Assembly (NCBI GenBank): GCA_019310865.1
Contig: JAFDDL010000328.1
Location: 1-5,077, forward strand
Source of the DNA: Deltaproteobacteria bacterium
GTDB lineage: Bacteria; Desulfobacterota; Desulfobacteria; Desulfobacterales; JAFDDL01
DNA length: 5,077 nt
Direction: 5' to 3'
Shown here: one piece after another, positions 1 through 5,077 of the stretch
Position numbering within the stretch: the stretch's first letter is position 1
How the letters are laid out: each line of letters begins with the position of its first letter
Notes under the pieces: model-generated
Seen by the model: only the letters and a program-made list of their open reading frames with translations
The model's database searches: none
What the model was told of the DNA's origin: nothing
Translations under genes and position numbers: made by a program

Positions 1-135
1 GCTGTAGCGGAAAAACTTGAACGGATTGAAAAAAGCAGACTTGCTCGGGAGTGCGCTAAATTGGATCCCAAATTTGAACAGGATCTATCTGAAGAAGGCT
101 TCGAAATGGAGATAGATGAATGGCCGGAATACTAA
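1..135 (+). CDS. MazE-type antitoxin, C-terminal fragment (5' end outside window)
   Basis: The frame is open from the first base and ends with TAA at 133-135, giving the last 44 residues of a protein that begins upstream of the window. The visible part is highly charged: a probable helix ([19 protein letters not shown]) is followed by an acidic tail ending in EIDEWPEY. A short charged C-terminus of this kind is what wraps and blocks the toxin in MazE/CopG-like antitoxins, and a WPEY-type ending is familiar from antitoxins paired with MazF. The DNA-binding N-terminal half (AbrB or ribbon-helix-helix) is not in the window, so its class cannot be decided. The stop lies 16 nt inside the following mazF gene, a typical antitoxin-toxin overlap implying co-transcription and translational coupling. 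Function is inferred mainly from this partner and the tail composition. Confidence 0.75.
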   Translation, partial: AVAEKLERIEKSRLARECAKLDPKFEQDLSEEGFEMEIDEWPEY

Positions 136-458
136 GGGGTGATATCATCTGGGCAGATCTGAATCCTACCATTGGGCACGAGCAATCAGGCCTGCGACCG
201 ATACTCGTATTAAGCCATGAAGTCTTTAATAAGAACTCAGGTACCATAATTGCCGTCGCAATTACAAGCCAGCCTCAAAGAGCAGGCTTTCCATTGACCC
301 TTGGGCTTAAAGAAACAAAACTACCCAAAAAGTCATGGGTAAAAATAAGTCAGATCCGCACATTATCTGTTAAACGCCTTCGGAGAAAGCTTGGAACAGC
401 AAAACCTGAGGAGTTGGATCTGATCGTTGAAGGCCTTAATGAAATAATTGGGGATTAA
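120..458 (+). CDS. mazF: MazF/PemK-family endoribonuclease toxin
   Basis: A complete 112-residue protein, the usual length for MazF. It should be a cytoplasmic sequence-specific, ribosome-independent mRNA interferase that cleaves RNA when freed from its antitoxin. The N-terminus carries the family signature: RGDIIWADL (6-14), then [13 protein letters not shown] (19-31) and ITSQ (48-51), followed by QIRTLS (78-83). Arg26 and Thr49 align with the catalytic Arg25 and Thr48 of Bacillus subtilis MazF, so the active site looks intact. The ATG at 120 has GGAG at 108-111 with an 8-nt spacer, inside the antitoxin gene. The gene overlaps the antitoxin by 16 nt and is followed directly by an intrinsic terminator, so the two form a closed module. 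Control is probably autoregulation by the complex at a promoter upstream of the window. RNA target specificity cannot be read from the sequence. Confidence 0.95.
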   Translation: MAGILRGDIIWADLNPTIGHEQSGLRPILVLSHEVFNKNSGTIIAVAITSQPQRAGFPLTLGLKETKLPKKSWVKISQIRTLSVKRLRRKLGTAKPEELDLIVEGLNEIIGD

Positions 459-469
459 CAAAACAGTTG

Positions 470-501
470 AGCTGGACCGGGCTAAGCCGGAGCTTTTTTT
501 T
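470..501 (+). terminator. Intrinsic terminator of the toxin-antitoxin module
   Basis: Twelve bases after the mazF stop lies an interrupted GC-rich stem. AGCT (470-473) and CCGG (477-480) on the left pair with CCGG (487-490) and AGCT (491-494) on the right, with a GGA bulge on the left and a six-base loop GCTAAG. It runs straight into a tract of eight T (494-501). The T tract is on the + strand only, so it terminates mazEF transcription. The - strand side has no comparable U tract, so it is not clearly a terminator for the convergent cutA. Confidence 0.75.
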
Positions 502-516
502 CAATACACCGGCGTG

Positions 517-849
517 TCACGACATCTTTGATATCGGGTTTACGGTTTCTTCAATCCAATCGAAAAACGGCTGATTTCCCTCTGTAACCGGCAACGCAAC
601 AATACAGGGGCAGTCATAGCTATGAAGCGATGTCACGGTCCGCTTCAGCTCCGGAATTTTTTCCCGGATCGTTTTGGCGATCAGGACAACCTCCTGATCC
701 TCCTCAATAGCCCCATCCCACCAGTACATCGACTGCATGCCGTTAAACATGTTCACACAGGCAACCAGCCGTTTCTCCAGCAGGGCCCGTCCGATCTTTC
801 TGGCTTCCTGCAGATCGGACATGGTCATGTAAACAAAACGAATTTCCAT
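517..849 (-). CDS. cutA: CutA1-family divalent-cation tolerance protein
   Basis: A complete 110-residue protein of the usual CutA1 length. CutA1 proteins form very stable trimers with a ferredoxin-like fold; in E. coli, cutA mutations alter copper and other divalent-metal tolerance, but the molecular role is still unclear. Family motifs in order: RLVACVN (27-33, with the conserved Cys31), SMYWWDGAIEEDQE (40-53), AKT (58-60), LHSYDCPCIVALPV (75-88, equivalent to the usual HPYxxPxI segment) and GNQPFFDWI (91-99). The E. coli metal ligand Cys16 corresponds to Met8 here, so metal binding may differ. The ATG is preceded by GAGG (857-860 on the - strand) with a 7-nt spacer. It lies 138 nt downstream of the unknown exported-protein gene on the same strand and may share its transcript. 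It converges with mazF across a gap of 58 nt. Confidence 0.95.
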   Translation of the reverse strand: MEIRFVYMTMSDLQEARKIGRALLEKRLVACVNMFNGMQSMYWWDGAIEEDQEVVLIAKTIREKIPELKRTVTSLHSYDCPCIVALPVTEGNQPFFDWIEETVNPISKMS

Positions 850-973
850 AATTGCGCCTCGCTTCGGTAGGATTCAAGATCTGAGCACCCTGGTCGTTGG
901 CGGCACAGCCGGGGGCAAAATGGAATCGCTGGTCCATGAAGCGCAACGGCAGAACCGATGCGCTCCCTACCAT

Positions 974-987
974 CGCTTGTGAAAGCG
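974..987 (-). other. Short hairpin directly after the stop codon of the exported-protein gene
   Basis: On the - strand, CGCTT (987-983), a TCAC loop and AAGCG (978-974) form a perfect 5-bp stem abutting the TAA at 988-990. There is no U tract after it, so it does not meet the pattern of an intrinsic terminator. It could be a 3'-end stabiliser or mean nothing. The rest of the 138-nt spacer before cutA (850-987) holds the cutA ribosome binding site; I see no separate gene or convincing promoter in it. Confidence 0.3.
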
Positions 988-1584
988 TTATAAATTCTTC
1001 AGCCCCTTATAGTCGATGGCTTCTGCATAAGCGATCATGTCCTCTTTGTCCAGCTTGCTGCCGTCCAGCTTAACGACATACTTATTGTCCACCACCATGG
1101 TGATCTCACCGCTTCGGTTGTCCGGGTTGTATTTAACGATCGCCTTCTGGCGCTTGATTTTCTGCCATTTCCCACCGCCGGCCGTGGCAAAAGCCGGATT
1201 TGAAAACATGGTCATCATTCCCTGCATCATGGGAGAGGCCGCATCATTAATGTCGATTTTCACCTGTTTGCGCTTGTCGCGGTATACCCGCGAGGCGCCT
1301 ATCATCGAGCCCCCTAAAAACCCGGCACCGGCCTGAGCTGTTCCTTCTTCAGCCTTCCATCCGTCCAGGGGCTTGGGCAAAAAACCTTTAATCAGATCAC
1401 TTCGAAGCTGGTTGATCAGCTGAAGTGCATAGCCTAAACTGTCAACGGATTCGGCGTACTCCTTTTCGGCGTAGGCTTCCAGAGCCTCCTTGATACTATC
1501 GGTTATCTCATCCGCATTTGCCTGTCCCACTGCTGCCAATACAAAGAGAACTACAACTGTCATTTTAAACAATTTGCCCATCAT
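988..1584 (-). CDS. Exported protein of unknown function with signal peptide
   Basis: A complete 198-residue protein that I cannot assign to a named family. Residues 1-24 are a classical Sec signal peptide: Lys4 and Lys7, a hydrophobic core MTVVVLFVLAAVG, and an ANA cleavage site before Asp25. The mature protein is therefore probably periplasmic; there is no lipobox Cys and no further membrane segment. Mature residues 25-68 look like one long amphipathic helix rich in Glu, Ala and Leu. A PLDGWKAEE turn (72-80) follows, then a Gly/Ala-rich stretch ending in GASRVYRD, a Met-rich patch (SPMMQGMMTMFSNP) and a probably beta-rich C-terminal half (KIKRQKAIVKYN, SGEITMVVDNKYVVKL). I have a general memory of similar uncharacterised proteobacterial proteins with a 'GW...ASR.Y' core and a 'SNP' segment, but know no function. 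The start has a strong AAGGAG at 1591-1596; a second ATG follows directly. cutA lies downstream on the same strand. Confidence 0.85.
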   Translation of the reverse strand: MMGKLFKMTVVVLFVLAAVGQANADEITDSIKEALEAYAEKEYAESVDSLGYALQLINQLRSDLIKGFLPKPLDGWKAEEGTAQAGAGFLGGSMIGASRVYRDKRKQVKIDINDAASPMMQGMMTMFSNPAFATAGGGKWQKIKRQKAIVKYNPDNRSGEITMVVDNKYVVKLDGSKLDKEDMIAYAEAIDYKGLKNL

Positions 1585-1590
1585 TTCAAT

Positions 1591-1596
1591 CTCCTT
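1591..1596 (-). promoter_or_regulatory. Strong Shine-Dalgarno of the exported-protein gene
   Basis: The - strand reads AAAGGAGATTGAAATGATG: AAGGAG lies 6 nt before the first ATG (1582-1584) and 9 nt before the second (1579-1581). Both are workable; the first is annotated. This is the strongest ribosome binding site I noticed in the window. Confidence 0.7.
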
Positions 1597-1644
1597 TCTA
1601 CGGTATAGGGCCTAAAGATTCCAAGCCCGGTTAAATTGAGCGTT

Positions 1645-1653
1645 ATCATATCA
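1645..1653 (-). promoter_or_regulatory. Possible extended -10 promoter for the exported-protein gene
   Basis: In the divergent spacer the - strand carries TGATATGAT, matching the extended -10 form TGn-TATAAT except at one core base. No good -35 hexamer sits 16-18 nt upstream (the best is near TGGAAT), as is common for extended -10 promoters. Transcription from it would give a leader of roughly 50 nt before the ATG at 1584. Position and motif fit, but the region is AT-rich and chance matches are likely. Confidence 0.35.
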
Positions 1654-1713
1654 TTTTTACATCGTACCATTCCAGCTTATTTGATATAGTAATACCAATA
1701 AGGGAATTATGCC

Positions 1714-2157
1714 ATGGTCTTTTTACCACCAAATGCCCCCGGGGCCGGTTTTTATTTCCGTGAGCTGAAAACCGATCCGCCCGGCACAGGCATCGGTGAA
1801 CCGGAAACCGCAGACGACGTGTTAGAGGCGCAGACGCCCCAGGAACGTCTTGTGTGCCGGCAATGCGGGCAGATTATCACCAACGCATCCCAACGCATTT
1901 CAGTAGATGGCTCCCACCAGCACACCTTCGCCAATCCCCACGGTATCGTCTATGAAATCGGCTGCTTTCAAGCTATCAGCGGTTGTGGGGTCGCCGGGGC
2001 GCCATCTGAGGATTTCAGTTGGTTTCGCGGCTACCGATGGCGGATAATTCTCTGTATAAACTGCCTGACCCACCTGGGGTGGTCCTTTAACCACACCACG
2101 GGGCATTCGTTTTTCGGTCTCATTCTCGACCGCCTGATCACGTCTTTCGATTCTTGA
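1714..2157 (+). CDS. Stand-alone CULT-domain (cereblon-like) protein
   Basis: A complete 147-residue protein. Residues 46-142 match the CULT domain, the cereblon C-terminal fold that binds thalidomide-type drugs, uracil and cyclic-imide ligands. Seen: zinc pair C48xxC51 and second pair C114xxC117; NPHG at 74-77, identical to the human cereblon NPHG around Asn351; SWFRGYRW at 102-109; HLGWSF at 120-125; FFGLILDRLI at 133-142. The aromatic cage Trp103, Trp109, Trp123 has the same spacing as human Trp380, Trp386, Trp400, and Phe125 matches human Phe402. The best-known bacterial relative is MsCI4 of Magnetospirillum gryphiswaldense (from memory it shares CRQCGQ, GAPS, SWFKGY and FFGLI). There is no Lon-like or DDB1-binding region, so this is not a ubiquitin-ligase part. 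A Pro/Gly-rich 45-residue N-terminal extension has no signal peptide, so it is probably cytoplasmic. The native bacterial role is unknown. Start: ATG with AGGG at 1701-1704, 9-nt spacer; an in-frame TAA at 1699-1701 excludes a longer form. Confidence 0.93.
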   Translation: MVFLPPNAPGAGFYFRELKTDPPGTGIGEPETADDVLEAQTPQERLVCRQCGQIITNASQRISVDGSHQHTFANPHGIVYEIGCFQAISGCGVAGAPSEDFSWFRGYRWRIILCINCLTHLGWSFNHTTGHSFFGLILDRLITSFDS

Positions 2158-3700
2158 ACCGGTCCCATATCTGCTCGGCCGGCTCTACGATTTCCGGAAC
2201 CCGAAAGCCGAATCCCACCCCCAGCAGAATCGAGATAAACAACAGGCCAATAACAGCCGCCGTGGTCAGTGCACCGGCCATTGAGGTCGCATCGATGCCA
2301 AGGGCCGCCACCCACTTGAATACCACAAGAAGAAATCCCATCAGCAAACCGATTCCGGTCATCTTTGCAAAGCATCGGTATACCCCAAGGCTCTCCGTAT
2401 TATGACTACGCCGATTCCAGAGCCCATAAATGAGAATTGCCTGGAAAAGCAAGGAGACGGACATGGCCAGGGCAATACCCCGGGCCCCCCATGAATGCAT
2501 GCCAAAAAAATAGATCGGCAGGGAAAGCACCACCGCAAGGGTTCCGAAAATCGCCGGAAACACGGTATCCTGCATGGCATAAAAGCCCCGGATAATCAGG
2601 GTGTAGGCCGCCATTGCAACCGCCCCGGGAAGCACATAGGCCAGCACCTGGGCCGTCAAGGTCGTGGCAGCTGTATCGAATTGACCCCGCTGGAACAGCA
2701 CCACCACGATTTCTCTGCGAAGCACAATGAGCAATACAACCAGAGGTATGGCCAATGACAGATATCGCAGGGTGTGATTCAAAAGCCGATTGACCTCGGA
2801 AAAATTCTTTTCAGCCATCAGCCGGGATAAGTAGGGGAAAATGGCTGTCCCAACCGCCTGGCCGAAGAGGCCCACCAGCACGAACATGATAACCTTTGCG
2901 TAATTGATGCCGGCAACGCTTCCGGTGGGCAAGAATGAGCCAAAGAATCGGAAAAATATCTCGATGGAAAAGGCAGGGGTCAGCCCCACCATCAGGGGAA
3001 GGGTCAACAGAATATAATGCTTGAAATCCGGATGCGCCCACCCGAAAGCAGGCCTATATTGCATCCCGACACGCCGGGCGCCCACATATTGAAGACAAAA
3101 ATTGCCCAAAAAGGCACCTGCCAGAACCCCCCACGAGAGCCCTTCCATTCCGTAAAGCCGACCCAGGCAAAGTCCGCCGGTAATGATCCCGATATTGTAG
3201 ATTAACGGCGCCAAAGCCGGAATGAAAAACCGCTCTTTTGCGAACTGAACCGCCATGAACAGACCGCCGGCAAAAAAGAAAAACTGCGCCGGCAAAATGA
3301 TCCGGGTCATTTTAACAACCTGCGCCCGGATCGCGGGATCATCAACACCCGGCGCCAGAATCCCCACAAGGGGCTCTGTGTATATCTCCCCCAGCACGAT
3401 TAGAAATAGGGCCACGATCCCGATGCCGGTCAGCACCGTAGAGAAAACATGCCACCCGGCCGCTTCATCTTCATGGGTGATGTATTTGGCAAAAATCGGA
3501 ATAAAGGTGACGGAAAGAAAACCGCCGGCCACAAAATGATTTAAAATTTCCGGTAAGGCAAAGGCGATCTGGTAGGCATCGACACCGCCGCTGACCCCTC
3601 CCACAAAAGCGATGACCATCTCCCGGCAAAGCCCGATAATCCGGCTCAAGAAAACCGAGGACATCATGATCAGCGAGGCAATGCCCACTTTTTTATACAT
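2138..3700 (-). CDS. murJ: MurJ/MviN-family lipid II flippase (divergent)
   Basis: A 520-residue polytopic inner-membrane protein, normal MurJ length, with about 14 hydrophobic segments. MurJ flips lipid II across the inner membrane for peptidoglycan synthesis (MOP superfamily). Family features: SRIIGLCRE (19-27) with Arg20 and Arg26 matching E. coli Arg18 and Arg24; VDAYQIAFALPEIL (40-53) with Asp41 matching Asp39; FLSVTFIPIF (61-70); GQAVGTAIFPYLSRL (280-294); FQRGQFD (336-342); RGFYAMQDTVFPA (371-383). Unusual: the E. coli Arg52 position is Asn54, and the Arg270 position in the YADRL motif is Val270 (YAKVI), by eye alignment. It may be a lineage variant or a paralogue for another lipid-linked substrate. 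The start is uncertain: ATG at 3700 (MYKKVGIASLIMM) fits the family but lacks a close Shine-Dalgarno; an in-frame TTG at 3712 would add four residues. It lies downstream of the MOSC gene, and its last 20 nt overlap the convergent CULT gene. Confidence 0.9.
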   Translation of the reverse strand: MYKKVGIASLIMMSSVFLSRIIGLCREMVIAFVGGVSGGVDAYQIAFALPEILNHFVAGGFLSVTFIPIFAKYITHEDEAAGWHVFSTVLTGIGIVALFLIVLGEIYTEPLVGILAPGVDDPAIRAQVVKMTRIILPAQFFFFAGGLFMAVQFAKERFFIPALAPLIYNIGIITGGLCLGRLYGMEGLSWGVLAGAFLGNFCLQYVGARRVGMQYRPAFGWAHPDFKHYILLTLPLMVGLTPAFSIEIFFRFFGSFLPTGSVAGINYAKVIMFVLVGLFGQAVGTAIFPYLSRLMAEKNFSEVNRLLNHTLRYLSLAIPLVVLLIVLRREIVVVLFQRGQFDTAATTLTAQVLAYVLPGAVAMAAYTLIIRGFYAMQDTVFPAIFGTLAVVLSLPIYFFGMHSWGARGIALAMSVSLLFQAILIYGLWNRRSHNTESLGVYRCFAKMTGIGLLMGFLLVVFKWVAALGIDATSMAGALTTAAVIGLLFISILLGVGFGFRVPEIVEPAEQIWDRFKNRKT

Positions 3701-3717
3701 GGCAGGGGTCAATTGTC

Positions 3718-3753
3718 CTAGTGCCCGACGGTATGTTCGACTCTGGTTTGCAT
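3718..3753 (-). CDS. Possible 11-residue leader ORF before murJ
   Basis: Between the MOSC stop (3766-3768) and murJ, the - strand has AAAGGA (3766-3761), a 7-nt spacer, then ATG at 3753 opening a short frame MQTRVEHTVGH that stops with TAG at 3720-3718. The stop lies 5 nt before the TTG (3712) and 17 nt before the ATG (3700) of murJ, in another frame. It has a far better ribosome binding site than murJ itself. It could couple translation of murJ to the MOSC gene, be chance, or be the remnant of an original murJ start displaced by a small indel. Confidence 0.3.
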   Translation of the reverse strand: MQTRVEHTVGH

Positions 3754-3765
3754 GGATCTATCCTT

Positions 3766-4209
3766 TCACGCCACAGAATCGGCAATCACCTCCACCGCAT
3801 CACCGTTTCGAATCATGCCGCCCTTGATCACCTTGGCAAAAACCCCTTCCCGGGGCATGATGCAATCACCGGCCTGATAGTAAATTGCACATTTGTTTTT
3901 ACACTCCTTGCCGATCTGGGTAATTTCCACCAGGGCTTCATTGCCCAGCCGAACCTGAGTTCCAACTGGGAGTTGAACCCATTCGAGACCGGTGGTTGCA
4001 ATATTTTCCGCAAAGTCGCCAAAGGTGACATCCAGTCCCTGGCTTCGGGCTTTTTCAATACTCTCGGCGGCTAAAAAACTGACCTGTCGATGCCAGTCCC
4101 CGGCGTGGGCGTCACCTTCAAGGCCAAAATTTTCAACTAAATGCGCCATGGAGATACAGGTTTTTCGGGTACCCTTTTTTTTGCTGATGGCAATGCTGTC
4201 TATTTTCAT
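3766..4209 (-). CDS. Stand-alone MOSC-domain protein
   Basis: A 147-residue protein from the ATG at 4209, consisting of a MOSC domain only. MOSC domains (named after molybdenum cofactor sulfurase C-termini) are thought to bind or transfer sulfur or metal-sulfur groups through a conserved Cys; the substrate of this small type is not established. Visible motifs: GLEGDAHAGDWHRQVSFL (29-46), GDFAENIATTGL (64-75), LPVGTQVRLG (80-89) and ITQIGKECKNKCAIYYQAGDC (96-116), with Cys103 of the KEC motif as the likely key thiol and Cys107 and Cys116 nearby, then MPREGVFAKVIKGG (118-131). The frame is open 33 codons further, to a GTG at 4308 inside rsmI, but MKIDSIAISKKKG is where family members I remember begin, and GGGGG (4214-4218) lies 4 nt before this ATG. 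It lies 88 nt after rsmI and upstream of murJ. It has no signal peptide, so is probably cytoplasmic. Confidence 0.88.
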   Translation of the reverse strand: MKIDSIAISKKKGTRKTCISMAHLVENFGLEGDAHAGDWHRQVSFLAAESIEKARSQGLDVTFGDFAENIATTGLEWVQLPVGTQVRLGNEALVEITQIGKECKNKCAIYYQAGDCIMPREGVFAKVIKGGMIRNGDAVEVIADSVA

Positions 4210-4297
4210 GATGCCCCCATTCACGGATTGAATCTTATTTTGGGCTTCAATACGCCATATTGGTGTTGATTCCATTAACATATAGCTGTTTTCGCGT

Positions 4298-5077
4298 TTA
4301 TTCAACACCGTCCTGTCTGTTTGGCTCGATTTGTTTTTTGATTTTCAAGCCTTCCGCATAAACCAGCTGCTTGGAGACGGAAAATTGTTTGGCGATTTCT
4401 TTGCTGATATCCCCCAGGCGCCTGCCACCATCTGAGAGAGATTGCCTGACGGCCTCCCGGATTTGTGCCATTGGCGGCGACGGGGATGCCGTGGATGCGC
4501 CCACAAGCAAGGTGCACTCCCCCTTGATGGCCATCCGGTCGCGCAAGCGGTTTAAAATCTCCGATGCCGAACCACGGATAAACTCCTCATGGGTTTTGGT
4601 CATTTCGCGCGCCAGCACGCAATACCGATCGCCCATCATCTGTTTTATTTCCGACAGCAGCATCTCGATTCGCTTGGGAGACTCATAAAAAACCACGGTT
4701 CGCGACTCATGGGCAAGGGATTGAAGCTGTTTGTTGCGTTTGGCCTTCTTCTTGGGCAGAAAGCCCTCGAACACAAACGCGTCGGTGGCAAGGCCCGCCA
4801 CGCTCAAGGCAGTAATGGCGGCAGAAACACCCGGAACCGGTTTGACCGGAATACAATACGCGATGCATGCCTTGATTAACGTATAACCAGGGTCTGAAAT
4901 CGTCGGTGTTCCGGCATTGGACAGCAGCGCAATGGACACGCCGGACCTGAGCCGGTTTGCCAGATCAGGGGCCCGCTCACTTTCGTTATGCTCATGATAG
5001 CTGATCAGCGACGCACGAATATGATGGTGTGCCAATAATTTCCCCGCATAGCGGGTATCTTCCGCGGCAACCAGATC
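4298..5077 (-). CDS. rsmI: 16S rRNA (cytidine-1402 2'-O)-methyltransferase, 5' end missing
   Basis: The frame is open to the window edge and gives the last 259 residues; about 25-35 N-terminal residues, including the usual ATPIGNL start motif, lie outside. RsmI uses S-adenosylmethionine to 2'-O-methylate C1402 in the decoding centre of 16S rRNA and belongs to the tetrapyrrole-methylase-like fold. Motifs, numbered from the edge: AAEDTRYAGKLL (4-15), SYHEHNE (26-32), LLSNAGTPTISDPG (51-64; the usual SDAGTP reads SNAGTP here), VPGVSAAITALSVAGL (81-96), FEGFLPKKKAKR (103-114), VVFYESPKRI (128-137) and LAREMTKTHEEFIRG (155-169). The C-terminal helical region (216-248, GDISKEIAKQFSVSKQLVY) is the usual RsmI tail. 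It ends with TAA at 4300-4298. An 88-nt spacer (4210-4297) separates it from the MOSC gene; I see no terminator there, so read-through is likely. Confidence 0.96.
   Translation of the reverse strand, partial: DLVAAEDTRYAGKLLAHHHIRASLISYHEHNESERAPDLANRLRSGVSIALLSNAGTPTISDPGYTLIKACIAYCIPVKPVPGVSAAITALSVAGLATDAFVFEGFLPKKKAKRNKQLQSLAHESRTVVFYESPKRIEMLLSEIKQMMGDRYCVLAREMTKTHEEFIRGSASEILNRLRDRMAIKGECTLLVGASTASPSPPMAQIREAVRQSLSDGGRRLGDISKEIAKQFSVSKQLVYAEGLKIKKQIEPNRQDGVE

Noticed and set aside
743..973. 76-codon - strand frame upstream of and overlapping cutA
   Set aside because: Most of it is another frame of cutA. The unique part shows no family motif, and no ribosome binding site was confirmed for it.
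1656..1690. TTTACA (1656-1661) with TATTTG or TATAGT as a + strand promoter for the CULT gene
   Set aside because: The spacings are 16 nt to a poor -10 and 23 nt to a better one. A promoter must be somewhere here, but I cannot place it.
2115..2132. CGGTC / GACCG inverted repeat with an 8-base loop near the CULT-murJ junction, considered as a terminator
   Set aside because: The stem is only 5 bp, lies within the CULT coding region, and has no T tract after it on either strand (A-rich on the - strand, mixed on the + strand).
2031..2375. 114-codon - strand frame across the CULT-murJ junction, and other long frames inside murJ on both strands
   Set aside because: They are shadows of murJ and the CULT gene. 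Their translations lack recognisable motifs, while the real frames carry strong family signatures.
3766..4308. 180-residue version of the MOSC protein from GTG 4308
   Set aside because: The first 33 residues do not look like the family, the AGGA is only 2 nt from the GTG, and an internal ATG with a G-rich SD matches the usual start.
4371..4879. Two overlapping + strand frames opposite rsmI
   Set aside because: They are antisense to well-conserved rsmI motifs and show no domain of their own.

Overview
The window looks like chromosomal DNA of a Gram-negative bacterium of moderate GC. The protein variants (a MurJ-family flippase with an EILNHFVAGGFLSVTFIPIF-type N-terminus, a stand-alone MOSC protein with a GDAHAGDWHRQ motif, and a bacterial CULT protein) remind me most of Desulfobacterota (sulfate-reducing 'deltaproteobacteria'). 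That placement is inference from protein style; there is no rRNA or other marker here. I see no insertion sequence, tRNA, rRNA, CRISPR array or phage gene.

Left part (1-501, + strand): the 3' end of an antitoxin gene overlaps a complete MazF/PemK toxin gene by 16 nt, and the pair ends at a clear intrinsic terminator (470-501). This is a type II toxin-antitoxin module whose promoter and antitoxin N-terminus lie outside the window.

Middle part (517-1713): two genes run on the - strand. A signal-peptide protein of unrecognised function (988-1584) is followed by cutA (517-849), a CutA1 divalent-cation tolerance protein. The 129-nt region 1585-1713 is divergent and must hold the start signals of the unknown gene and of the next + strand gene.

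Centre (1714-2157, + strand): a stand-alone 147-residue CULT-domain protein, a bacterial relative of the thalidomide-binding domain of human cereblon. Its zinc cysteines and three-tryptophan cage are all present. It is the most interesting gene of the window. It stands alone on its strand, and its 3' end overlaps the 3' end of murJ by 20 nt.

Right part (2138-5077, - strand): a co-directional series rsmI (5' end cut off by the window) -> MOSC protein -> possible 11-codon leader ORF -> MurJ-family flippase. RsmI 2'-O-methylates 16S rRNA C1402. The MOSC protein probably handles sulfur or metal-sulfur chemistry. The MurJ-like protein is a MOP-superfamily lipid-linked precursor flippase whose sequence departs from E. 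coli MurJ at two key arginine positions. The genes are closely spaced and could share a transcript, but their functions do not form one obvious pathway. I find no multi-gene system that I would call undescribed; the CULT protein, the divergent MurJ and the unknown exported protein are the points worth following.
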